Positions 7,548 to 14,484 of a DNA stretch of 20,820 bases are shown in pieces. This stretch comes from Ilumatobacteraceae bacterium (GTDB lineage: Bacteria > Actinomycetota > Acidimicrobiia > Acidimicrobiales > Ilumatobacteraceae). Each line of letters opens with the position of its first letter. The first letter of the stretch is position 1. The notes under the pieces were generated by a model that had not been told where the DNA came from, did not search any database, and saw only the letters and a list, made by a program, of their open reading frames with translations. The stretch lies in the NCBI GenBank assembly GCA_025463305.1, contig JAOBWK010000103.1, positions 1 to 20,820 of the forward strand, written 5' to 3'. The translations under genes and the position numbers were made by a program.

Positions 7548-8108
7548 TCAGTCGGTGCCGAGGGCGCGGTCGACGCGGTCGGTCCAGTCGACGTCCTCCG
7601 TGCTCGCGCCGGCTGCGTGGATCTCGGCGCGTTGGCGACCGAGCTCGACGGCCGCGGATTCGGCGGCGGCGGTGAGGTGACCGGCGGCGATGTCGTCGCG
7701 CAGCCGGCCGGCCAGGGCCGGGCTCGAGCCGCCGGTGCTCACGGCCACGCTGAGCAGGCCGCGACGGGCGACCGCAGGCAGGATGAAGCTGCAGTTGTCG
7801 GGATCGTCGGCGCTGTTCACCCAGATCCGATGCTCGGTGGCGTCGCGGGCCACGGCGGCGTTCACGGCGGGATCGTCGGTGGCCGTCATCACCAGTTGGA
7901 ACCCGACGACGTCGGTGGCCAGGTAGGCCCGGCGCAGGACGTGGCGGGCGACAGCGGCGATCCCCTCGACCGTGTGCGGCGCCACGACGGTCACCGCTGC
8001 GCCCGCCTCGGCGAGGCCCGTCGCCTTGCGCAGTGCGACCGGGCCACCGCCCACCACCAGCACCGGAACGCCGTCGAGATCGAGGTAGACCGGGTAACCG
8101 AACGCCAT
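7548..8108 (-). CDS. Precorrin-2 dehydrogenase / sirohydrochlorin ferrochelatase (CysG N-domain, Met8-like)
   Basis: Predicted 186-residue cytoplasmic enzyme that oxidises precorrin-2 to sirohydrochlorin with NAD+ and probably inserts iron to give siroheme, the cofactor of sulfite and nitrite reductases. The NAD-binding loop VLVVGGGPVALRKA is at residues 16-29. The family block VNSADDPDNCSFILPA is followed by VSTGGSSPALAGRLR, as in CysG and Met8p. The C-terminal dimerisation tail is shorter than in Met8p. It lacks the SUMT domain fused in E. coli CysG; that activity is supplied by the separate cobA gene at 11101. ATG 8108 lies 6 nt after a TAACGT hexamer, so the message is probably leaderless. 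It diverges from cysH across a shared 77-bp promoter region, consistent with joint control by sulfur status. Confidence 0.92.
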   Translation of the reverse strand: MAFGYPVYLDLDGVPVLVVGGGPVALRKATGLAEAGAAVTVVAPHTVEGIAAVARHVLRRAYLATDVVGFQLVMTATDDPAVNAAVARDATEHRIWVNSADDPDNCSFILPAVARRGLLSVAVSTGGSSPALAGRLRDDIAAGHLTAAAESAAVELGRQRAEIHAAGASTEDVDWTDRVDRALGTD

Positions 8109-8114
8109 GGCTCG

Positions 8115-8178
8115 ACGTTAACGGCGTTCCAAATCCCGACCATCCACCGAAAGGTGATCGGATTTGTCGGGATAGCAT
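8115..8178. promoter_or_regulatory. Divergent siroheme/cysH promoter with inverted-repeat operator candidate
   Basis: Minus-strand TAACGT (8120 to 8115) ends 6 nt before ATG 8108. Plus-strand TAGCAT (8173-8178) ends 7 nt before ATG 8186. Between them lies a perfect 8-bp inverted repeat, ATCCCGAC (8133-8140) and GTCGGGAT (8166-8173), whose right arm touches the cysH -10. Inside are an overlapping 7-bp repeat CAAATCC/GGATTTG (8130-8136 and 8160-8166) and a CACC-GAAA-GGTG hairpin (8145-8156). Because both predicted transcripts begin at the start codons, these repeats act as DNA, so a regulator binding site is the likely role. The regulator is unknown. Confidence 0.6.
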
Positions 8179-8185
8179 GCTCGAC

Positions 8186-8839
8186 ATGTCGCTGATCACG
8201 TTCCCCTCCTCGCTCGAGACCGGACAACCCGCCGACACCCTCCGCTGGGCCGCCGACCGGTTCGGCGTCGATGGCCTGGTCGTCACCGCCAGCTTCGAGG
8301 ACGCCGTGCTCGTCCATGTCGCTGCCACGGCCGTCCCCGGCATCGAGATCGTGCTGCTCGACACCCAGTACCTGTTCGCCGAGACGAAGTGGTTGGTCGA
8401 CGAGCTGACGAAGAAGCTCGACCTCAACCTGCGCATCGTGAACCCGCTCCCTCATGTGCAGCCCGACAACCTCTGGCAGACCGACATGGAGGGATGCTGC
8501 GCGATCCGCAAGGTCGAGCCGCTCAACCGCTCGCTCGAGGGCAAGCGGGCGTGGATCACCGGCGTGCGCCGCGCCGACGGACCGACCCGGGCCAACGCGT
8601 CCGTCGGTTCGTTCGACATCGGCCGCAACATCGTCAAGCTCAACCCGCTCGCGGCGTACACCGACGACGACATGGCGCTCTACGCCCAGCTGCACGAGCT
8701 GCCGGCGAACCCGCTCACCGAGCGCGGCTACCCGTCCATCGGCTGCTGGCCGTGCACTCGCCCCGTCGCCCCGGGCGAGGACAAGCGCGGCGGACGCTGG
8801 GCCGGCAGCGCGAAGACCGAGTGCGGGCTGCACGCATGA
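8186..8839 (+). CDS. cysH: Assimilatory adenylyl-sulfate (APS) reductase, [4Fe-4S] type
   Basis: Predicted 217-residue cytoplasmic enzyme that reduces adenosine 5'-phosphosulfate to sulfite and AMP with thioredoxin-type electrons. The four cluster cysteines of the APS-type enzyme are present: CC at 104-105 and CWPC at 187-190. That marks it as an APS rather than a PAPS reductase. The C-terminal KTECGLH (210-216) carries the catalytic cysteine. The adenine-nucleotide-alpha-hydrolase fold shows in VVTASFEDAVLVH (32-44) and LLDTQYLF. An in-frame ATG at 8177 lies inside the TAGCAT -10 hexamer, so I take ATG 8186, which sits 7 nt after it. The gene overlaps cysD by 4 nt (ATGA). The lack of an APS kinase in the operon agrees with direct use of APS. 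Confidence 0.95.
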   Translation: MSLITFPSSLETGQPADTLRWAADRFGVDGLVVTASFEDAVLVHVAATAVPGIEIVLLDTQYLFAETKWLVDELTKKLDLNLRIVNPLPHVQPDNLWQTDMEGCCAIRKVEPLNRSLEGKRAWITGVRRADGPTRANASVGSFDIGRNIVKLNPLAAYTDDDMALYAQLHELPANPLTERGYPSIGCWPCTRPVAPGEDKRGGRWAGSAKTECGLHA

Positions 8840-9771
8840 GCACCGACGTCTCCCCGTCCGAGAGCAGCATCCAGGCCGGGTTGCACCTCGACGCACTGAC
8901 CGACGAGGCCATCACCATCATCCGCGAGGTCGCGGCCGAGTGCGAGAACCCGGTGCTGCTGTTCAGCGGCGGCAAGGACTCGGCGGTGCTGCTGCACCTC
9001 GCCCTGCTGGCCTTCGCGCCGGCGCGGCTTCCCTTCCCGGTGATGCACGTCGACACGGGGCACAACTTCCCCGAGGTGATCGAGTACCGCGATCAGCTCG
9101 TCAAGGACTGGGGCGTGCGCCTCGTCGTCGCGAGCGTGCAGGCGTCGATCGACGCCGGGCGCGTGGTCGAGGACACCGGCCCGCGGGCGAGCCGCAACCG
9201 GCTCCAGTCCGTCACGCTCCTCGACGCCATCGGCGAGCACGGCTTCGACGCCGCGTTCGGTGGCGGACGCCGCGACGAGGACAAGGCCCGCGCCAAGGAG
9301 CGCATCCTCAGCTTCCGCGACCGCCAGGGTCGTTGGGACCCGCGCCAGCAACGGCCCGAGCCGTGGGGCGTGCTCAACGCACGCATCCGCAAGGGCGAGC
9401 ACCTGCGTGCGTTCCCGCTGTCGAACTGGACCGAGGTCGACATCTGGAACTACATCGCGGCGCACGAGGTGCCGCTGCCGAGCATCTACTACAGCCACAC
9501 CCGCACGGTGGTCGAGCGCGACGGCATGCTGCTGTCGGTCGGCGGTCCGGTCGAGCTCGAGCCCGGCGAGGTGCCGTTCGAGGCCGTGGTTCGCTACCGC
9601 ACCGTCGGCGATGCCAGCTGCACGGGTGCCGTCGAATCAACGGCCAGTGACGTGAACGACGTCATCGCCGAGGTCGCAGCCGCCCGGATCACCGAGCGTG
9701 GCGCCACCCGGGCCGACGACACCTTCAGCGAATCCGCGATGGAAGACCGCAAGCGAGAGGGCTACTTCTGA
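8836..9771 (+). CDS. cysD: Sulfate adenylyltransferase subunit 2 (ATP sulfurylase, catalytic)
   Basis: Predicted 311-residue subunit that, with CysN, forms APS and pyrophosphate from ATP and sulfate, the entry step of sulfate assimilation. The PP-loop LLFSGGKDSAVLLHL has SGGKDS at residues 44-49. Other family blocks are MHVDTGHNFPEVIEYRD, FGGGRRDEDKARAKER, a Trp/Asp-rich LSNWTEVDIWNYI, and the C-terminal SESAMEDRKREGYF. The length is normal for CysD. Translation is coupled at both ends: it begins within the cysH stop (ATGA) and its TGA shares one base with the cysN ATG. A longer in-frame reading begins at 8389, but it lies inside cysH and carries no CysD similarity, so it was set aside. Confidence 0.97.
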   Translation: MSTDVSPSESSIQAGLHLDALTDEAITIIREVAAECENPVLLFSGGKDSAVLLHLALLAFAPARLPFPVMHVDTGHNFPEVIEYRDQLVKDWGVRLVVASVQASIDAGRVVEDTGPRASRNRLQSVTLLDAIGEHGFDAAFGGGRRDEDKARAKERILSFRDRQGRWDPRQQRPEPWGVLNARIRKGEHLRAFPLSNWTEVDIWNYIAAHEVPLPSIYYSHTRTVVERDGMLLSVGGPVELEPGEVPFEAVVRYRTVGDASCTGAVESTASDVNDVIAEVAAARITERGATRADDTFSESAMEDRKREGYF

Positions 9772-11069
9772 TGACCGCCAGCGCCACACTCGATCGTCCG
9801 CGCGCCGGACAACTCGGCACCCTCCGCATCGCCACCGCCGGCTCCGTCGACGACGGCAAGAGCACGCTCATCGGCCGGCTGCTGCACGACACCAAGACCG
9901 TGTTCGAGGATCAGCTCAGCGCCGTCGTCAAGGCCAGCCGCCGCTACGGCGACGGCGAGACCAACCTCGCCCTCCTCACCGACGGCTTGCGGGCCGAGCG
10001 CGAGCAGGGCATCACGATCGATGTCGCGCATCGCTACTTCGCCACGCCGCGCCGCAGCTTCATCGTGGCCGACACGCCCGGCCACGCGCAGTACACGCGC
10101 AACATGGTGACCGGTGCGTCCACCGCCGACGTCGCGATCGTGCTCGTCGACGCCCGTCACGGCGTCGTCGAGCAGACCCGTCGTCACGCGTTCATCGCGA
10201 CGCTGCTCGGCGTGAAGGGCATCGTTCTCGCGGTCAACAAGATGGACCTCATCGACTGGGACGAGACCGAGTTCACGAACATCGCCAAGGAGGTCGACGA
10301 GTACGTTCGTGCCCTCCCGACCCCCGTCGCGGTGGTGCCGATCCCGCTGTCCGCGCTGCTCGGCGACAACGTCGTCGACGGCTCGCAGCACACGCCGTGG
10401 TACGACGGTCCGCCGCTGCTGCAGCTGCTCGAGGAGTTCGACAACCAGCCGCGCGTCGAGGTCGGTCCCCGCGTGCACGTGCAGCGCGTCATCCGTCCCC
10501 AGGGCGGCGACCTCCCCGACTTCCGCGGCTACGCCGGCGTGCTGTCCGGTGGCACGCTCGCCATCGGCGACACCGTCACGGTGCAGCCCGCCGGCCTCAC
10601 CACCACGGTGCGCGCCCTGCACCGCGCGGGTCGCCCGATCGAGTCCGCCGAGATCGGCTACGCACTGGTCGTCGAGCTGGCTGACAAGGTCGACGTGTCA
10701 CGTGGCGACGTGCTGGTCGGCGCGTCGTCGGCGACGCCGGCCGCCGTCGGGGAGTCCGTCGAGATCGACGTGTGCTGGATGATCGATCAGCCGCTCACCG
10801 TCGGCAGCCGCTACTGGTTCAAGCACGGCAGCCGCACCGGGCGGGCGACGGTGACGGGCATCGACCACCGCCACGACCTCGCCACGCTCGACAAGCTGGC
10901 CGCCGACCAGCTCGGGCTCAACGACCTCGGCCACATCCGCTTGCAGCTCAGCGAGCCGATCGTCGCCGACCGCTACGTCGACAACCCCGACGGCGGCCGG
11001 ATGATCCTCATCGACGAGGCCACGAACACCACGGCCGGCGCCGCGATGGTCACCGCAATCTCTGCCTGA
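9771..11069 (+). CDS. cysN: Sulfate adenylyltransferase subunit 1 (GTPase)
   Basis: Predicted 432-residue EF-Tu-like GTPase that uses GTP hydrolysis to drive APS formation by CysD. G-motifs seen: GSVDDGKST (24-32), switch-II DTPGH (100-104) and NKMD (155-158), with the QGITIDVAHRYF block typical of CysN between them. After the G domain come beta-barrel domains (HVQRVIRPQGGDLPDFRGYAG and following). The protein stops there: the APS kinase (CysC) domain fused to CysN in mycobacteria and some others is absent, in line with an APS-reducing pathway. It starts one base inside the cysD stop codon and is followed after 31 nt by cobA, which has its own -10 hexamer. Confidence 0.97.
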   Translation: MTASATLDRPRAGQLGTLRIATAGSVDDGKSTLIGRLLHDTKTVFEDQLSAVVKASRRYGDGETNLALLTDGLRAEREQGITIDVAHRYFATPRRSFIVADTPGHAQYTRNMVTGASTADVAIVLVDARHGVVEQTRRHAFIATLLGVKGIVLAVNKMDLIDWDETEFTNIAKEVDEYVRALPTPVAVVPIPLSALLGDNVVDGSQHTPWYDGPPLLQLLEEFDNQPRVEVGPRVHVQRVIRPQGGDLPDFRGYAGVLSGGTLAIGDTVTVQPAGLTTTVRALHRAGRPIESAEIGYALVVELADKVDVSRGDVLVGASSATPAAVGESVEIDVCWMIDQPLTVGSRYWFKHGSRTGRATVTGIDHRHDLATLDKLAADQLGLNDLGHIRLQLSEPIVADRYVDNPDGGRMILIDEATNTTAGAAMVTAISA

Positions 11070-11087
11070 CCCGCGCCTCGCACCAGG

Positions 11088-11093
11088 TACCTT
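11088..11093 (+). promoter_or_regulatory. -10 hexamer for leaderless cobA
   Basis: TACCTT fits TANNNT and ends 7 nt before the cobA ATG at 11101. No Shine-Dalgarno is present in the 31-nt cysN-cobA gap. The spacing implies that a cobA-cysS transcript can start at the ATG itself, in addition to read-through from cysH. No strong -35 is seen. Confidence 0.5.
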
Positions 11094-11100
11094 CTCGGTC

Positions 11101-11868
11101 ATGTCATCGACGGACGCGCCCCGGGCCGGGCACATCGCCCTCGTCGGCGCTGGACCCGGTGACCCGGAGCTGCTGACCGTGCGCGCAGCGCGGCTCATCG
11201 CCGAGGCCGACGTGGTCGTCCACGATGCGCTCGTCGGCGCGGGCGTGCTCGCGCTCGTCCGTCCCGATGCGGAGCTGATCGATGTCGGCAAGCGACCGGG
11301 CGCCGGCGTGGCCCAGGAGCTCACCAACACGCTGCTGGTTCGCCTCGCCACCGAGGGCAAGCGGGTCGTGCGGTTGAAGGGCGGCGACCCGTTCGTGTTC
11401 GGTCGTGGTGGCGAGGAAGCGATCGTGCTCGCCGCGGCCGGGTTCGCGTGCGAGGTCGTCCCGGGCATCACCTCGGCCGTTGCCGCGCCCGCGGCCGCGG
11501 GGATCCCGATCACCTATCGCGGGCTGGCGGCCTCGTTCACGGTCGTCACCGGCCATCGCCAGTTCGGCGAGCTGCCGGTGAACTGGGCTGCGCTCGCCCA
11601 GTCGGGCGGCACGCTCGTGGTGCTGATGGGCGTGGCCGAGCGCGGCGTGATCGCGACTGCGTTGATGGATGGTGGGCTCGCCGCCGACACGCCCGTCGCG
11701 GCCATCCGCCGGGCCACCACCGATCAGCAGCTCGTCGCCCGATGCCGCCTCGATCAGCTCGCCGATCTCGTCATCGAGTCACCGGCCACGCTCGTGATCG
11801 GCGCCGTCGCGGCCCTCAATGTCACCGATGTCGCGTCAGCAGCCGCATACGCTGTCGACCCATGCTGA
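11101..11868 (+). CDS. cobA: Uroporphyrinogen-III C-methyltransferase (SUMT)
   Basis: Predicted 255-residue SAM-dependent enzyme that methylates uroporphyrinogen III at C2 and C7 to precorrin-2, the branch point to siroheme and cobalamin. The N-terminal glycine-rich block VGAGPGDPELLTVRAARLI (about 15-33) and the SUMT signature VVRLKGGDPFVFGRGGEE are clear, followed by VVPGITSAVAAPAAAGIP and the GH/MGV SAM-pocket segments. Length is normal for a stand-alone SUMT with no CysG or HemD fusion. Its product is the substrate of the divergent 7548-8108 enzyme, so the two together complete siroheme. Placed here, the siroheme role (for sulfite reductase) is more likely than the cobalamin role. Its last 7 nt overlap the start of cysS. 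Confidence 0.96.
   Translation: MSSTDAPRAGHIALVGAGPGDPELLTVRAARLIAEADVVVHDALVGAGVLALVRPDAELIDVGKRPGAGVAQELTNTLLVRLATEGKRVVRLKGGDPFVFGRGGEEAIVLAAAGFACEVVPGITSAVAAPAAAGIPITYRGLAASFTVVTGHRQFGELPVNWAALAQSGGTLVVLMGVAERGVIATALMDGGLAADTPVAAIRRATTDQQLVARCRLDQLADLVIESPATLVIGAVAALNVTDVASAAAYAVDPC
11848..11853 (+). promoter_or_regulatory. Possible internal -10 hexamer for cysS within cobA
   Basis: TACGCT fits TANNNT and ends 8 nt before the cysS ATG at 11862, close to the leaderless spacing. It lies inside the last codons of cobA. It could let cysS, an essential gene, be expressed when the upstream sulfate genes are off. Single weak signal. Confidence 0.35.
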
Positions 11869-13226
11869 ACCTGTACGACACCGCGACACGCACGGTTCGC
11901 CCGCTCGCGATGCGCGATCCGGGCACGGTGAGCTTCTACGTCTGCGGCCCCACGGTCTACGGCCCGCCGCACCTCGGCCACGGCCGGGCCACGCTCGTGT
12001 ACGACATCCTCCGTCGCTACCTGGAGTCGACGGGCCTGCGCGTGCGCCACGTGTCCAACATCACCGACATCGAGGACAAGATCATCGAGCGCGCCCAGCG
12101 CGAGGGCCGGCCGTGGCAGGACATCACGGCCGAGTACGAGGCCACGTGGTGGCGGGCGATGGACGCGATGGGCGTGCTGCGGCCCACCGACATCCCGCAC
12201 GCCACCGAGTACGTCGACGGCATGGTGACGATGATCGGCCAGCTGATCGAGCGCGGCGCGGCGTACGTCACCGACGACGGCGTCTACATGTCGGTCAAGT
12301 TCGTCGCCGACTACGGCCTGCTCGCCCATCAGCGGCTGGAGGACATGCTCAGCGGCGGTGGCGACCGCGAGGTGTTCGGCGCCGAGAACAAGCACGACTC
12401 GGCCGACTTCGCGCTGTGGAAGTTCACGAAACCAGACGAGCCCAGCTGGCCCTCGCCATGGGGCGACGGGCGTCCCGGTTGGCACAGCGAGTGCGTCGTG
12501 ATGAGCCTCGAGCTGCTCGGCGAGCACTTCGACCTGCACACCGGTGGGCAGGACCTCAAGTTCCCCCATCACGAGAACGAGCGGGCGCAGGCCGTCGCGC
12601 TCGGCAAGGGCTTCGCCGAGCACTGGATGCACCACGCGTTCGTCGTCGACGGTGAGGGCGAGAAGCTGTCGAAGAGCCTCGGCAACTTCACCAACCTGCT
12701 CGACCTCGTCGACACGATGGATCCGCGCAGCTACCGGCTGCTCCTGCTGCAGAGCCACTACCGCTCGCCCGTCTGCGTCAACGCCGACACGGTCGGCGCG
12801 GCCGAACGGGCGCTCTCCGGGCTCGACACGTTCGCCCGTCGTGCCGCTGGTGCGGGCGTGGCATCGGTCGCCTCCGATCCGGCGCTCGTCGCGTCGTTCC
12901 GCGAGCGGATGGACGACGACCTCGACACCGCGAACGCGATGGCGCTGGTCTTCGACGCCGCCCGCCGCGGCAACGCGGCCATCGACGCCGGCGATCTCGC
13001 CCTGGCGGCCACACTGGCGGCCACCGTGCACGAGCTGGGCAACGCCGTCGGCCTGATCCTGAAGGTAGCCGACGACGTGCCGGCCGATGTGCTCGCCACG
13101 GCTGCGGCACTCGACGCGGCGCGCGCCGCCAAGGACTTCGCCGCCGCCGATGCCCTCCGTGCCCAGCTCCAGGCCGATGGCTGGCTGGTGGAGACCACCA
13201 AGGCCGGCACCACCGTCCGGCGCTGA
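11862..13226 (+). CDS. cysS: Cysteinyl-tRNA synthetase
   Basis: Predicted 454-residue class I synthetase charging tRNA-Cys with cysteine. HLGH (HIGH motif) lies at residues 37-40 and KLSKS at 268-272. The zinc ligands that bind the cysteine substrate are visible: Cys28 in YVCGPTVYGP, Cys211 in WHSEC, and the FPHHENE block at 234-240. The full C-terminal helical region is present (DDDLDTANAMALVFDAARRGN and an AKDFAAADALRAQL tail). The mycothiol enzyme MshC is related, but the exact CGPTVY, GQDLKFPHHENE and tail segments fit CysS. The frame continues upstream to 11448, inside cobA, but family length fixes ATG 11862. The gene overlaps cobA by 7 nt, so supply and use of cysteine may be co-expressed. 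Confidence 0.96.
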   Translation: MLNLYDTATRTVRPLAMRDPGTVSFYVCGPTVYGPPHLGHGRATLVYDILRRYLESTGLRVRHVSNITDIEDKIIERAQREGRPWQDITAEYEATWWRAMDAMGVLRPTDIPHATEYVDGMVTMIGQLIERGAAYVTDDGVYMSVKFVADYGLLAHQRLEDMLSGGGDREVFGAENKHDSADFALWKFTKPDEPSWPSPWGDGRPGWHSECVVMSLELLGEHFDLHTGGQDLKFPHHENERAQAVALGKGFAEHWMHHAFVVDGEGEKLSKSLGNFTNLLDLVDTMDPRSYRLLLLQSHYRSPVCVNADTVGAAERALSGLDTFARRAAGAGVASVASDPALVASFRERMDDDLDTANAMALVFDAARRGNAAIDAGDLALAATLAATVHELGNAVGLILKVADDVPADVLATAAALDAARAAKDFAAADALRAQLQADGWLVETTKAGTTVRR

Positions 13227-13276
13227 GCCGCCCGATGTGCCTCGCCCGCCGGGAGGCGTGTTGGGAATGACGGGCC

Positions 13277-13282
13277 GGAGGT
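13277..13282 (+). promoter_or_regulatory. Shine-Dalgarno that decides the MFS gene start
   Basis: GGAGGT lies 7 nt before a TTG at 13290. A GTG at 13281 overlaps this motif and so cannot be served by it. This is the clearest ribosome-binding site in the window, where most transcripts look leaderless. Confidence 0.6.
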
Positions 13283-13289
13283 GGCACGC

Positions 13290-14480
13290 TTGAACGTCGT
13301 GTCGAACCGTGGATCCAACCTCAAAGACGGTTCAGGGAAGACACCCCTGCCGCGCGGGTTCTGGATCATCTGGACGACGGTGGCGCTCGACCTCGTCGGC
13401 TTCGGCATCGTCGCACCCATCCTCGGTGTGTATGCCGAGCGCTACGGCGCCAACGCGTTCACGGTCGGCCTGCTGTTCGCGAGCTACTCGCTGGCCCAGT
13501 TCGTCGGCGCGCCCCTGCTGGGGCGGCTGAGCGACCGGATCGGGCGCAAGCCGATCATCCTGATGTCGCTGTTCGGCACGGCCATCGCCAGCGTGATCAC
13601 CGGTGCCGCCGGGGTGCTGTGGCTGCTCTTCGTCGGACGCATCATCGACGGCGCATCGGGGTCGAGCGTGTCGGTGGCCCAGGCGTCGGTGGCCGACGTC
13701 GTGCCCGGCAAGGACCACGCCCGCGCGTTCGGCCTGCTCGGCGCCGCGTTCGGCGTCGGCTTCGTGCTCGGACCCGCGCTCGGCGCGCTGTCGGCGCTGC
13801 GCGGGCCGCACCTGCCGTTCTACGTGGCCGGCACGGTGGCCTTCATCAACGGTTGCGTGGCCATCGTCCGCCTCCCGGAGACCCACCACGAGCGCCGCGA
13901 GAAGCACGCCAAGGTCAAGTCGGTCCACTCCCGTGAGCTGTGGCGACTGGTGACGGTGGCGTTCATCGCGATCGCCGCCTTCAGTGGCTTCGAGGCCACG
14001 TTCGCGCTGCTCGCCAAGTCGCGGTTCGACCTCGGCGAGGCCGGCATCGCGGTGATCTTCGTGTGCATCGGCCTGATGCTGGTGGCCGTCCAGGGCGGCA
14101 TCGTGCGGCCCGTCGGTGCCCGCTTCGGCGTGCGCGGCTCGGTCTCGATCGGGCTCGTGTTCAACGCCGCCGGCCTCGCCGTGCTCGCGTTCGCGTCGCA
14201 CTGGGTCGTGCTCGTGCCGGCGCTGCTGCTGCTGACGATCGGGCAGGGCCTGACGGCGCCGAACTTCACCGCGCTGGTCACCAGCGGCGTGTCGCCCCAG
14301 CAGCGCGGCGAGGCGCTCGGCTTCCAGCAGAGCGGCAGCGCGTTGGCGCGCGTCGTCGGACCCGCACTCGCCGGCTTCCTGTTCCACCACATCGGCATCC
14401 CCGCGCCCTACCTCGTCGCGGCGGCGCTGTGCGGGCTGGGACTGGCGACGTTGAAGTGGGAGCGCACGCCGGCCGTGTGA
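13290..14480 (+). CDS. MFS transporter, TetA/DHA1-like exporter
   Basis: Predicted 396-residue inner-membrane carrier with about 12 hydrophobic segments, starting at FWIIWTTVALDLVGFGIVAP. The loop 2-3 motif A of the major facilitator superfamily is intact (LLGRLSDRIGRKP). A motif C-like stretch, AFGVGFVLGPALGAL, in helix 5 is characteristic of proton-coupled drug antiporters. A charged central loop (HHERREKHAKVKSVHSREL) separates the two halves. Together this fits the TetA-like DHA1 group, but the substrate cannot be told. TTG 13290 is chosen for its GGAGGT at 7-nt spacing; GTG 13281 would add three residues. It lies 63 nt after cysS on the same strand without an obvious TANNNT, so it may be read through from the sulfur operon, though nothing ties it to sulfur. 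Its stop is 4 nt from the stop of the facing gene. Confidence 0.9.
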   Translation: MNVVSNRGSNLKDGSGKTPLPRGFWIIWTTVALDLVGFGIVAPILGVYAERYGANAFTVGLLFASYSLAQFVGAPLLGRLSDRIGRKPIILMSLFGTAIASVITGAAGVLWLLFVGRIIDGASGSSVSVAQASVADVVPGKDHARAFGLLGAAFGVGFVLGPALGALSALRGPHLPFYVAGTVAFINGCVAIVRLPETHHERREKHAKVKSVHSRELWRLVTVAFIAIAAFSGFEATFALLAKSRFDLGEAGIAVIFVCIGLMLVAVQGGIVRPVGARFGVRGSVSIGLVFNAAGLAVLAFASHWVVLVPALLLLTIGQGLTAPNFTALVTSGVSPQQRGEALGFQQSGSALARVVGPALAGFLFHHIGIPAPYLVAAALCGLGLATLKWERTPAV

Positions 14481-14484
14481 CGGC

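Noticed and set aside
8145..8173. RNA riboswitch (SAM-type) upstream of cysH
   Set aside because: The -10 at 8173-8178 puts the predicted transcript start at the ATG, so the hairpin would not be transcribed with cysH. No SAM riboswitch core is recognisable.
11754..13031. 425-codon minus-strand frame opposite cysS
   Set aside because: Antisense shadow of a gene with clear CysS motifs; high-GC codon bias keeps this frame free of stops.
11862..13226. Possible mycothiol ligase MshC instead of CysS
   Set aside because: The full CysS motif set and C-terminal tail are present and the length fits CysS; MshC is shorter and differs in these blocks.
13239..13257. GCCTC-N9-GAGGC stem after cysS as a terminator
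   Set aside because: Only 5 bp with a 9-nt GC-rich loop and no T-tract; such stems arise easily by chance in DNA of this composition.
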